A stretch of 12,326 nt of DNA from an uncultured Prevotella sp. (lineage in GTDB: Bacteria > Bacteroidota > Bacteroidia > Bacteroidales > Bacteroidaceae), in the NCBI GenBank assembly GCA_937874345.1, contig CALNBT010000045.1, forward strand, positions 1 through 12,326. The letters run 5' to 3'. Positions 1-7,038 of this stretch are shown here, piece after piece (the stretch's first letter is position 1; each line of letters opens with the position of its first letter). The notes under the pieces were generated by a model. It saw nothing but the letters and a program-made list of their open reading frames with translations. It was not told the DNA's origin and did not search any database. Position numbers and translations under genes: made by a program.

Positions 1-953
1 CCCTTGCGAATCTGATCTCCCGTGAGCCAAAGAGTCAAACCATTTACATCACTCAAGTCTTTTCGAACACGTCCTACATATACGTCATCATGTCCTGCCG
101 ATTCCAATGGCATGGGATATAATCCGGTACTTGGATCGTCTTTCAAGATGCAGCCTGGGGCGTCTGCTACGGCATGGCGAACTTCTTCTACCGACAAAGG
201 TCTTTCCGTTTCCATCCAAACAGATTCAGAGTGTGAGCGTAATGATGAAACACGAACACATGTAGCGCTTGTCTTGATATCCGAGTGCATGATTTTTCGG
301 GTCTCGTTGAACATTTTCATCTCCTCTTTTGTGTATCCATTGTCTGTAAATACATCGATTTGGGGAATGACATTATAAGCCAATTGGTGAGGAAACTTAT
401 CAATCGTCTTAACTTCACCTGTTTCTACCAACTCCTTGTATTGTTGCTGAACCTCTGCCATGGCAGCTGCTCCGGCACCACTGGCGCTTTGATATGACGA
501 CACATGCACACGTTTGATATGGCTTAACTCTTCAATGGGCTTTAGTACTACTACCATCATGATGGTGGTACAGTTGGGGTTAGCTATGATGTTGCGTGGA
601 CGGTTCAGTGCATCTTCAGCGTTTACCTCTGGAACCACCAATGGTACATTTTCGTCCATTCGGAAAGCGCTGGAGTTGTCTATCATTACTGTACCATATT
701 TTGTGATGGTGTCAGCGAATTCTTTAGAAGTTCCTCCACCCGCAGAAACAAAGGCTACGTCGATATCTTTAAAATCGTCATTATGCTGTAAAAGTTTGAC
801 GATATATTCTTTACCTTTGAATGGATAAGATTTTCCCGCACTGCGTTCTGACCCGAATAAGACGAGGTCGTCAATTGGGAAATTGCGCTCGGCTAAAATT
901 CGTAAAAACTCCTGACCAACGGCACCACTGGCGCCAACAATCGCTACTCTCAT
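1..953 (-). CDS. asd: Aspartate-semialdehyde dehydrogenase (C-terminus cut by window edge)
   Basis: Reduces aspartyl-4-phosphate to aspartate semialdehyde with NADPH, the branch point to lysine/diaminopimelate, threonine and methionine; cytosolic. Translating the minus strand from the ATG at 953-951 gives 317 uninterrupted codons. It opens MRVAIVGASGAVGQEFLRIL, the Rossmann GxSGxxG nucleotide-binding loop. The active-site motif ANPNCTT places the catalytic Cys at residue 128, and SYQSASGAGAAAM near residue 155 is the usual substrate loop. CVRVSSLRSHSES carries the conserved Arg and the catalytic His at 241. The family is about 335-340 residues, so roughly 20 C-terminal codons lie beyond base 1. 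No frameshift is seen. A -7 element lies about 40 bases upstream, and no gene precedes it on this strand, so it probably heads its own transcript. Identity is essentially certain. Confidence 0.96.
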   Translation of the reverse strand, partial: MRVAIVGASGAVGQEFLRILAERNFPIDDLVLFGSERSAGKSYPFKGKEYIVKLLQHNDDFKDIDVAFVSAGGGTSKEFADTITKYGTVMIDNSSAFRMDENVPLVVPEVNAEDALNRPRNIIANPNCTTIMMVVVLKPIEELSHIKRVHVSSYQSASGAGAAAMAEVQQQYKELVETGEVKTIDKFPHQLAYNVIPQIDVFTDNGYTKEEMKMFNETRKIMHSDIKTSATCVRVSSLRSHSESVWMETERPLSVEEVRHAVADAPGCILKDDPSTGLYPMPLESAGHDDVYVGRVRKDLSDVNGLTLWLTGDQIRK

Positions 954-990
954 ATTCTTAAATTGTAAATTTATCCTTTTGATAACGTTA

Positions 991-998
991 CAAAAATA
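991..998 (-). promoter_or_regulatory. Bacteroidetes -7 promoter element for asd
   Basis: The minus strand reads TATTTTTG, matching the Bacteroidetes sigma-ABfr consensus TAnnTTTG. It would start RNA near 984-986 and leave a leader of about 30 nt before the asd ATG. A -33 TTG/TTTG is not clear; the best candidate about 21 bases upstream is only ATTTA-like. Confidence 0.6.
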
Positions 999-1575
999 CA
1001 AATTAATCGATAATAAATGCTAGGGTCCGACTTTTTTTTATCAGATAGATTCAAATATCATCCAAATGATGCTTACACTTTCGCATATGTTGGCGATGAA
1101 AGCAAACTACAGAATGTCTATCATACCTGTCTCTTCGGCAATGTTACCGTTTGGCTATTAGGCCCATTTTGCCCGGCAAACTGCATGATATTGCCTTGCA
1201 ATTTCATTGATATCGACGAACAATTTGCATCATATTGTGCACATGGTCAAACTATTTGATAAAACGTTGCTGCAGACGAGTGAATCAAGACGGATATCTT
1301 GAAGGATAGGCAAGGTTGGTGTCCAAAATCGAGGATGTTTTTTTTAAGTTGGCCATCAACGGTATGATAGAATACTATTTGTGATGATAACAGCTTTGTA
1401 GCCCGAATTATTTGTATTGATCGATGCTGAGGTTTTGAAAGTCGGTCAATACGGATTTTCTTTTTTTTGCCTTTGGAGTAGCTGGCATTTGCCTTGACTT
1501 TAATTTTCTGCAGATTACTTCATATAAATTCAAATTTAATCAATCGCTTTTTCGAAAAAATCCATCAGATTTCAG
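999..1575. other. Long gene-poor stretch between asd and the antiporter; possible decayed gene
   Basis: No convincing gene is present. On the minus strand a frame stays open for 90 codons between stops at 1520-1522 and 1247-1249. It has no ATG, a very basic start (a KGKKKK run followed by IRIDRLSKPQ) and no family I recognise. Below it, minus-strand stretches in other frames (for example VDINEIARQYHAVCRAKW around 1170-1225) look protein-like but are broken by stops, as expected of a decayed gene. On the plus strand a frame at 1017-1259 (80 codons) starts next to the asd promoter and shows no recognisable motif. Long T runs at 1029-1036, 1339-1346 and 1461-1468 add to the non-coding look. A relic is possible but unproven. 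Confidence 0.3.
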
Positions 1576-1583
1576 TAACTTTG
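1576..1583 (+). promoter_or_regulatory. -7 promoter element for the antiporter operon
   Basis: TAACTTTG matches TAnnTTTG. Transcription would start around 1588-1590, leaving a leader of about 22 nt before the ATG at 1612. A -33 candidate (TTCG at 1551-1554, spacer 21) is only a partial match. No ribosome-binding purine tract precedes the start, which is usual in this phylum. Confidence 0.6.
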
Positions 1584-1611
1584 TAAACAAAACCATTAGG
1601 CTGAAATATTC

Positions 1612-3735
1612 ATGGATTACCTAACCCAATTGTTCCCCATAACCAATCCCACATTGATATTCTTTGTAGTGATGCTAATAGTTCTTTTAGCACCTATCGT
1701 AACGGGTAAATTGCGCATACCACATATCATTGGAATGATACTTGCCGGGGTTGTGGTAGGCCCTCATGGATTGGGCCTTTTGGCGAAAGACAGCTCTTTT
1801 GATATCTTTGGCAACGTAGGTTTGTATTTTATTATGCTTTTGGCTGGTTTGGAAATGAATATGGAAGACTTTCGAAAAAACCAGACCAAGGCCTATACCC
1901 ATGGTATCTTGGCTTTTGCCATTCCGATGATGATTGGCTTTTTTGTCAATAGAAACTTCCTGCAATATGGTGTACTAACCTCTATCTTGCTGGCTAGTAT
2001 GTATGCTTCACATACCTTGATAGCCTACCCTACAATCATGAAATTTGGGTTGTCAGAAGAACGTAGCGTAACGATTGCTGTTGGCGCCACAGCCATTACC
2101 GATACCCTGACACTGTTAGTACTGGCTGTCATTGTAGGCTCGTTCAAAGGAGAGATATCCGGCTTGTTTTGGATTGAATTGTTGATTAAGGTGAGTGTGG
2201 TGTTTTTTATCATTATCTTTTTCTTTCCAAGGATGGCAAGAACCTTTTTTAGGCGTTACGACAGTCATGTCATTCAGTTTATCTTTGTTCTGGTGCTGAC
2301 TTTCTTCGGTGCGATCTTAATGGAACTCATCCATCTGGAAGGGCTCCTTGGCGCATTTGTCACGGGTTTGGTGCTCAATCGATATATTCCGAAGGTCTCA
2401 AGACTCATGACTAATCTCGAGTTCGTAGGTAATGCAATCTTTATCCCTTATTTCCTGATAGGGGTAGGTATGCTTGTGAATATTAAGATACTTTTCAGTG
2501 GGTGGGGAGCATTGCTGGTTGCTGGTGTCATGATACTAGTAGCCTTGACGAGCAAATGGCTTGCATCATTGGCAACTCAAAAGATTTTTGGATTGAAGGC
2601 GTTGGAGCGTGAGATGATTTTTGGACTGAGTAATGCACAGGCTGGCGCTACCCTGGCTGCAGTGATGGTTGGATTTCGTTTGATTTTACCCAATGGAGAC
2701 CGGTTGTTGAATGAAAATATTCTCAACGGAACCATTATCCTGATTCTTGTAACCTGTATTTTCAGTTCCTTCCGTACGGAGAATGCCGCGCAAAAGATGG
2801 TTTTGTCTAACTGGAATCGTCCGCGGGTAAAAGACAAGGTGGATGATGAAAGAATTCTAATTCCGATGAAATATCCAGAAATTGCCAATAATCTAATGGG
2901 CCTGGCTATTATGATGCGTAATAAAAAGCTGAATAGAGGACTTGTTGGTGTTAACATTGTGTATGAAGACAAGGATACCAAGCAGAATCTGGAGAAGGGG
3001 CGTAGGTTGCTAGATCAGCTTACAAAGTTTGCCAATTCTATGGGAGTAATGATGCAGACTCAGGTAAGAATATCGAATAACATTGCCACTGCCATTATTC
3101 ATACGTTCAATGAAAGCGAAGCATCCGAAATTATCATCGGCCTTCATTCGCATCATGACATTTCAAATAAGTTTTGGGGAGAGTTTCATCAAAATTTGTT
3201 TACCGGATTGAGAAGACAGATTATCATGGCCCGTTTTAACCAACCCACTAATACCATACGTGCTATTCATGTTGCAGTACCTTCCAGAGCGCAATATGAA
3301 GTTGGGTTTTATCGTTGGTTGGAGCGCTTAGGCAGAGTGGGAGAGAACCTTGACTGTAGGATGATTTTCCACTGTCGCCAGGACACGCTTGCTGTCATCC
3401 AGGAATATTTTCAGAAGACCCGGTCAAGCCTACGTTTGGAATTCGACGTTATGGCTCATTGGATCGAATTTCCGAAGTTGGCATCAACGATTGCCAAGGA
3501 TCATCTCTTAATCGTGATAACGGCACGAAAAGGGACCATTTCATATAAATCGGCATTAGATCGTTTGCCTGAAGAATTGGAAAATTATTTCTCAGGTACA
3601 AATCTTATGATCGTTTTCCCCGATCAGCTGGGTGACGAAGTCGAAACGATGACTTACGTAGAGCCCCGACATGCTGAAGATCGTAGTGCTTACGAAGCCA
3701 TTGAAGAATGGATTCGGAAGAAAATGAATAAATAG
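1612..3735 (+). CDS. CPA2-family cation/proton antiporter with cytoplasmic USP-like tail
   Basis: Predicted inner-membrane exchanger of Na+ or K+ for H+. Residues 1 to about 395 are a chain of hydrophobic helices with hallmarks of the Na+/H+ exchanger fold: LRIPHIIGMILAGVVVGPHG (helix 2), LYFIMLLAGLEMN (helix 3) and an SHTLIAYPTIMKFGLS loop. The predicted ion site in TAITDTLTLL has Asp164 preceded by Thr163. That pair differs from the Asp-Asp of NhaA/NapA and the Gln-Asp of KefC, so stoichiometry and ion cannot be assigned. Residues from about 415 (ILIPMKYPE) and from about 551 (AIHVAVPS) each resemble a universal-stress-protein half. The first ends in a degenerate G-x-H nucleotide loop (IIIGLHSHHD). 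Total length is 707 residues, typical of Bacteroidetes antiporters with this tail. It is first of three co-directional genes; the next starts 26 bases on. The family is secure, the substrate is not. Confidence 0.92.
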   Translation: MDYLTQLFPITNPTLIFFVVMLIVLLAPIVTGKLRIPHIIGMILAGVVVGPHGLGLLAKDSSFDIFGNVGLYFIMLLAGLEMNMEDFRKNQTKAYTHGILAFAIPMMIGFFVNRNFLQYGVLTSILLASMYASHTLIAYPTIMKFGLSEERSVTIAVGATAITDTLTLLVLAVIVGSFKGEISGLFWIELLIKVSVVFFIIIFFFPRMARTFFRRYDSHVIQFIFVLVLTFFGAILMELIHLEGLLGAFVTGLVLNRYIPKVSRLMTNLEFVGNAIFIPYFLIGVGMLVNIKILFSGWGALLVAGVMILVALTSKWLASLATQKIFGLKALEREMIFGLSNAQAGATLAAVMVGFRLILPNGDRLLNENILNGTIILILVTCIFSSFRTENAAQKMVLSNWNRPRVKDKVDDERILIPMKYPEIANNLMGLAIMMRNKKLNRGLVGVNIVYEDKDTKQNLEKGRRLLDQLTKFANSMGVMMQTQVRISNNIATAIIHTFNESEASEIIIGLHSHHDISNKFWGEFHQNLFTGLRRQIIMARFNQPTNTIRAIHVAVPSRAQYEVGFYRWLERLGRVGENLDCRMIFHCRQDTLAVIQEYFQKTRSSLRLEFDVMAHWIEFPKLASTIAKDHLLIVITARKGTISYKSALDRLPEELENYFSGTNLMIVFPDQLGDEVETMTYVEPRHAEDRSAYEAIEEWIRKKMNK

Positions 3736-3761
3736 AAATTCCATTTGATAGAATATTAGAT

Positions 3762-4481
3762 ATGATCGATATTAAAGGTGTAACAAAATCGTTTGGTAAT
3801 CTTCAGGTATTGAAGGGTATAGATCTTCATGTTGAAAAAGGAGAGGTCGTAAGTATTGTAGGTCCCAGTGGTGCTGGCAAGACGACATTGCTCCAAATTA
3901 TTGGAACGTTGGATAAGCCCGACCAGGGAGAAGTTGTCGTTGATGGCATAGAAGTTAGTAGTCTCTCTATGTCGAAGCTGAGCAATTTTCGTAACCAACA
4001 CATAGGATTTGTTTTTCAATTTCATCAGCTCCTGCCCGAATTTACAGCGCTTGAGAACGTTATGATCCCTGCCTTTATAGCCGGAAAGAGTTATAGTGAA
4101 GCCAAACAACAGGCGCAAAAGTTGCTCGATTTTATGGGGTTGAGCCAGCGGGCAAGTCACAAACCAAACCAATTGTCTGGTGGAGAGAAACAAAGGGTTG
4201 CTGTTGCCCGGGCCTTGGTGAATAGTCCTAGTGTGATTTTAGCCGACGAACCCAGTGGCAGTCTTGACTCGAAGAATAAAAGCGAACTGCATCAGCTGTT
4301 TTTTGATTTGCGAGATCAATTTGGACAAACTTTCGTGATTGTAACGCATGATGAGGGATTGGCTGCATTGACTGATAGAACCATCCACATGAAAGATGGC
4401 AAGTTGGTCGATGTAGATACCATCTCATTAGAACAACAAGTGCATGTTGACGGTGAATCAGCTGATGCCACTCAGCAATAG
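3762..4481 (+). CDS. ABC transporter ATP-binding protein, LolD/MacB-like
   Basis: Cytoplasmic ATPase subunit of an ABC system of the LolD/MacB/FtsE type, whose members drive lipoprotein release or other envelope mechanotransmission. All motifs are intact in its 239 residues: Walker A GPSGAGKTT (34-42), Q-loop Gln86 in GFVFQFHQLLPEFTALENV, signature LSGGEKQR (138-145), Walker B VILADEPSGSLD (158-169) and H-loop His196 in IVTHD. The Q-loop neighbourhood and the EPSGSLD variant of EPTGNLD fit LolD. Length is at the upper end for LolD, with a polar C-terminal tail. No permease gene is adjacent, so its partner must be encoded elsewhere and naming it lolD is uncertain. It lies 26 bases after the antiporter and 46 before cvfB, with no promoter seen in either gap, consistent with one transcript. 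Confidence 0.9.
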   Translation: MIDIKGVTKSFGNLQVLKGIDLHVEKGEVVSIVGPSGAGKTTLLQIIGTLDKPDQGEVVVDGIEVSSLSMSKLSNFRNQHIGFVFQFHQLLPEFTALENVMIPAFIAGKSYSEAKQQAQKLLDFMGLSQRASHKPNQLSGGEKQRVAVARALVNSPSVILADEPSGSLDSKNKSELHQLFFDLRDQFGQTFVIVTHDEGLAALTDRTIHMKDGKLVDVDTISLEQQVHVDGESADATQQ

Positions 4482-4527
4482 TCAGGCAAGATATTTTGCC
4501 GAATAATCTGAAAAAAATAATAAGTTT

Positions 4528-5424
4528 ATGAATAATGAATCCCAATTTCAAATCAATGACAATGATTCTATGCAGAACATGCATCCTAAGGAATTTGTTA
4601 AATTAGGTGACTTTAATCGATTAACCATTGTCAAAGAAGTCGATTTTGGTTTATACCTCGATGGAGGAGAAGAAGGAGAGATTCTGCTTCCCCAAAGATA
4701 TGTTCCTCAGAATTGTAGTATTGGAGACCAAATAGATGTGTTTATCTATCTCGATCAGGACGAACGATTGGTCGCTACGACCGAGATTCCCTTAGCAAAA
4801 GTGGGCGATTTCGCCTTTCTGAAATGCTCATGGGTCAACGAATATGGGGCTTTTTTGGACTGGGGGTTGATGAAAGATTTGTTCTGCCCGTTCAGAGAAC
4901 AGAAAAGACACATGGAAATTGGACAAAGCTACATCGTTTATGTCTATATGGATGAAGAAAGTTACCGGATTGTTGCTTCTGCCAAGGTAGAGCATTTCTT
5001 CTCGGATCGCGTTGCAGAATATAATCAAGGGGATGAGGTTGATCTGCTGGTATGGCAAAAGACAGACTTGGGCTTTAAGGTCATTATCGACAATCAATAT
5101 CCAGGATTAGCATACGAGGATCAGATCTTCAAAAGGATATTCACCGGTGATAGAATGAAAGGCTATATCCAGAATGTGCGCGAGGATGGAAAGATTGACG
5201 TGACCCTTCAACAAATGGGACGTAAGCAAACTGAAAATTTCTCAGAATCGTTGCTCGAATATCTTAAAAATAACAATGGTTTCTGTGATTTAGGCGATAA
5301 AAGCGATGCAGAAGATATCAAACGCCGTTTTCAGGTAAGCAAGAAAACGTATAAGAAGGCGATTGGCGACTTATACAGAAAGCGACTAATCGTTATTGAA
5401 GAAGGCGGAATTCGGTTGGCATAA
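4528..5424 (+). CDS. cvfB: S1-domain RNA-binding protein, CvfB/YitL family
   Basis: Predicted cytosolic RNA-binding regulator. In Staphylococcus and Streptococcus CvfB influences virulence gene expression and RNA turnover; its role in Bacteroidetes is not established. The 298 residues match the family length and layout. A first S1-like barrel spans about 25-88 (FGLYLDGGEEGEILLP). A second spans about 91-155 (YGAFLDWGLMKDLFCPF) and a third about 167-231 (GDRMKGYIQNVREDGKIDVT). A winged-helix-like end spans about 240-298 (DIKRRFQVSKKTYKKAIGDL). The first 20 residues are polar and unlike the fold, so translation could start at Met15 or Met18; I kept the first ATG. It is last of three plus-strand genes and is followed by a strong hairpin terminator. 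Confidence 0.88.
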   Translation: MNNESQFQINDNDSMQNMHPKEFVKLGDFNRLTIVKEVDFGLYLDGGEEGEILLPQRYVPQNCSIGDQIDVFIYLDQDERLVATTEIPLAKVGDFAFLKCSWVNEYGAFLDWGLMKDLFCPFREQKRHMEIGQSYIVYVYMDEESYRIVASAKVEHFFSDRVAEYNQGDEVDLLVWQKTDLGFKVIIDNQYPGLAYEDQIFKRIFTGDRMKGYIQNVREDGKIDVTLQQMGRKQTENFSESLLEYLKNNNGFCDLGDKSDAEDIKRRFQVSKKTYKKAIGDLYRKRLIVIEEGGIRLA

Positions 5425-5454
5425 ACAATCTTTTGAATTCTGTCAACTGAATCA

Positions 5455-5494
5455 AAAAATCCGAAGCTCTACATGGAATGAGTTTCGGATTTTT
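5455..5494. terminator. Bidirectional intrinsic terminator between cvfB and tRNA-Leu
   Basis: An inverted repeat pairs AAAAATCCGAA (5455-5465) with TTCGGATTTTT (5484-5494). The stem can extend through 5468 and 5481 with one G-U pair, leaving a 12-nt loop. The A tract on one side and T tract on the other let it work for cvfB (plus) and for the tRNA transcript (minus), which converge here. Confidence 0.85.
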
Positions 5495-5499
5495 ATTCG

Positions 5500-5584
5500 T
5501 GGTGCGCCCGATAGGACTCGAACCTACACGTCGTAAAACACTAGATCCTAAGTCTAGCGCGTCTACCAATTTCGCCACGAGCGC
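5500..5584 (-). tRNA. tRNA-Leu(UAG)
   Basis: The minus strand folds as a class II tRNA. Acceptor GCGCTCG (5584-5578) pairs with CGGGCGC (5510-5504) through one G-U; discriminator A follows, then an encoded CCA (5502-5500). The D-stem is GCG/CGC, and the D-loop contains TTGGTAGA. The anticodon stem CTAGA/TCTAG encloses loop CTTAGGA, giving anticodon UAG for CUN leucine codons. A long variable arm (around TGTTTTACGACGTG) is expected for tRNA-Leu, and the T-loop reads TTCGAGT. It is read opposite to cvfB and toward the shared terminator. Confidence 0.97.
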
Positions 5585-5596
5585 TTGATTGAGCTG

Positions 5597-5604
5597 CAAA
5601 GATA
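5597..5604 (-). promoter_or_regulatory. -7 promoter element for tRNA-Leu
   Basis: The minus strand reads TATCTTTG (TAnnTTTG), 12 bases ahead of the mature tRNA 5' end, so the precursor would carry only a few leader bases. The -33 region is weak (TTTC with a spacer near 17). Confidence 0.55.
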
Positions 5605-5744
5605 ATAAAATTAATTCAAAAGAAACTGATTCATTATCAGATATTTTTTTTGAACTGGATCACCAATATGTTTTTTACGTAAATTTTCTCAGTGAATACC
5701 GTGTAAAAATCTTATTCAAGGTGAACAAAATAGATCGCATATGT

Positions 5745-5774
5745 CTAAAACATCATGATTAAATTGTCATGATG
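5745..5774 (-). terminator. Stem-loop, probable terminator after the small gene
   Basis: A perfect 8-bp inverted repeat, CATCATGA (5751-5758) and TCATGATG (5767-5774), has an 8-nt spacer. Read on the minus strand it stands about 35 bases past the stop of the 66-residue gene and is followed by TTTTAG. The stem is AT-rich and the T run short, so termination would be weak. A protein-binding dyad is the alternative. Confidence 0.45.
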
Positions 5775-5808
5775 ACTGTTACAGAATGTTTGACTTCTTT
5801 ATCACATT

Positions 5809-6009
5809 TTAGTCAGGATTATCGTTCGGATATTTCATGACTGCTGATGACTGCACTGTTTTTGAGTGCCCAGACTGATTTTTGAGTGGCGATATATGAA
5901 TCATCTTTCCATAAAATCCGACCACACTTCCTTCCATCAATCTTGAAAAAGAGTCTGTAAAAATAACCTTGTCGCCAAGGATAAGTGGGTTTCCTTTAAA
6001 ATCTTTCAT
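5809..6009 (-). CDS. Small hypothetical protein, 66 residues
   Basis: I do not recognise this protein. It reads MKDFKGNPLILGDKVIFTDS and continues through a Gly/Val-rich stretch (GSVVGFYGKMIHISPL) to a polar tail. The GDKV...GSVVGF spacing resembles a small KOW/SH3-like beta barrel, as in small Bacteroidetes proteins with nucleic-acid or regulatory roles; that is only a structural guess. An in-frame ATG 27 bases further up (6036) would give 75 residues. I chose 6009 because a well-formed promoter occupies 6014-6043, inside that longer version. There is no signal peptide or membrane segment. It follows the S41 protease by 42 bases on the same strand but has its own promoter. Confidence 0.6.
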   Translation of the reverse strand: MKDFKGNPLILGDKVIFTDSFSRLMEGSVVGFYGKMIHISPLKNQSGHSKTVQSSAVMKYPNDNPD

Positions 6010-6013
6010 GTAA

Positions 6014-6043
6014 CAAAGATAAATATTTTTATCCAAAAAACAA
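6014..6043 (-). promoter_or_regulatory. Well-formed -33/-7 promoter abutting the small gene's start
   Basis: On the minus strand, TTG (6043-6041), a 19-base spacer and TATCTTTG (6021-6014) match the Bacteroidetes promoter layout. The -7 element ends 4 bases before the ATG at 6009, so the RNA start would fall on or within a few bases of that ATG, implying a leaderless or nearly leaderless mRNA. It lies between the S41 stop codon and the small gene. Confidence 0.6.
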
Positions 6044-6051
6044 TGAATCTG

Positions 6052-7038
6052 TTACAAAAGATTGCGTGAAAATTCTATTATCGTATCAATTCCGTGTTTT
6101 AGGTCACTATCTTTCAAATCAATCTTATGGTTTGGATCAATGCCAAATTCCGTACTTTGCTTATTTTTATCATACATGGGGCAAGCCGAAAACCGAACAC
6201 TCCAGCCATTGGGCAGCTCACTGGAGAATGGTAATCCAGCACCTCCGCCAGTACGATCGCCAACAACCGTCACATTAGGACACTGCTGCATGTATTTTAC
6301 GAACTCGTTCGCGGCACTGAATACACTTCTGTTCGTCAAGACAACTACTTTTTTTTGCCATCGCATACCTTTGCTTGGCTTTAATATTTGTTCTTGTAAT
6401 GGTGAAAAGTCTTGATGCCCTGTGCCGGTTTTATGTTGCATATATCCCACCAGGATTGCATCGTTTGTAAAGCGAGCTGCAAGTTCTTCTGCCGATGTCA
6501 TCAGCCCACCTCCATTGTTTCTGATGTCGATGATCAGTCCTTTACAGGGTGCCAGATAATATAAGATATCATTCAAATTCCCAGCCCCAAAGTCATTTTC
6601 GAAAGTCTCGCAATAGATGTATCCAGTGTTATCATCCAAAATACGGTATTTCATACCCGAAGAGATGCGGTAATCTGTACCAAGATATTTGTTTACCAAG
6701 CTGTCACTAAAGTTGGATGGATAGTTTTCGAACCATTTCCAGTATCGTCCATAATCGAACCCTGTTGAGAGATTGACATGTCCGTCTTTTAGTTCGCCTA
6801 GCATGTTTGTCAATACTTCAAATAGCTGTTGATCATTCATCTTTTCGTCAATCTGCTTTTCGTAGCGTACTTTCACCGCTTGCCAGTTGATGTTCTTCTC
6901 ATCAAAAAAACAGTAGTGCTCGTCCATGATTTTCCATAAGGCTTCCATGTTTCCCTTAGGTGAGTTTTCGTAAGTTGGTTCAACCACGCAACTTGAAAAT
7001 AATATCAGGCAGATGAATGCCAAGAGAGATTGTTTCAT
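6052..7038 (-). CDS. S41-family (C-terminal processing type) peptidase, lipoprotein
   Basis: Predicted envelope serine protease of the S41/tail-specific class. The 328 residues begin with a lipoprotein signal peptide (MKQSLLAFICLILFSSC) whose lipobox Cys is residue 17, so it should be membrane-anchored facing the periplasm or beyond. An N-terminal helical part includes LGELKDGHVNL (80-90), the typical S41 core start. LIIDIRNNGGG (168-178) is the hallmark strand-loop. NRSVFSAANEFVKYM holds the likely nucleophile Ser241, and GDRTGGGAGLP (260-270) follows as usual. No clear PDZ domain is visible between residues 110 and 140. Its ATG overlaps the stop of the upstream gene (ATGA), indicating translational coupling. 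The substrate is unknown; the coupled partner suggests work at the envelope. Confidence 0.9.
   Translation of the reverse strand: MKQSLLAFICLILFSSCVVEPTYENSPKGNMEALWKIMDEHYCFFDEKNINWQAVKVRYEKQIDEKMNDQQLFEVLTNMLGELKDGHVNLSTGFDYGRYWKWFENYPSNFSDSLVNKYLGTDYRISSGMKYRILDDNTGYIYCETFENDFGAGNLNDILYYLAPCKGLIIDIRNNGGGLMTSAEELAARFTNDAILVGYMQHKTGTGHQDFSPLQEQILKPSKGMRWQKKVVVLTNRSVFSAANEFVKYMQQCPNVTVVGDRTGGGAGLPFSSELPNGWSVRFSACPMYDKNKQSTEFGIDPNHKIDLKDSDLKHGIDTIIEFSRNLL

Noticed and set aside
1017..1259. 80-codon plus-strand ORF after asd
   Set aside because: It starts next to the asd promoter, has no promoter or recognisable motif of its own, and lies in a stretch with several equally unconvincing frames.
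3756..4193. 145-codon minus-strand ORF inside the ABC ATPase
   Set aside because: Antisense shadow of a gene with every ABC motif intact.
4485..4500. GGCAA/TTGCC stem-loop just after the ABC ATPase stop
   Set aside because: Only 5 base pairs with no T run, so it is too weak to call a terminator between closely spaced co-directional genes.
5393..5599. 68-codon minus-strand ORF containing LVAKLVDALDLGSSVLRR
   Set aside because: It is the translation of tRNA-Leu(UAG) and the terminator beside it, a well-known spurious protein arising from tRNA genes.
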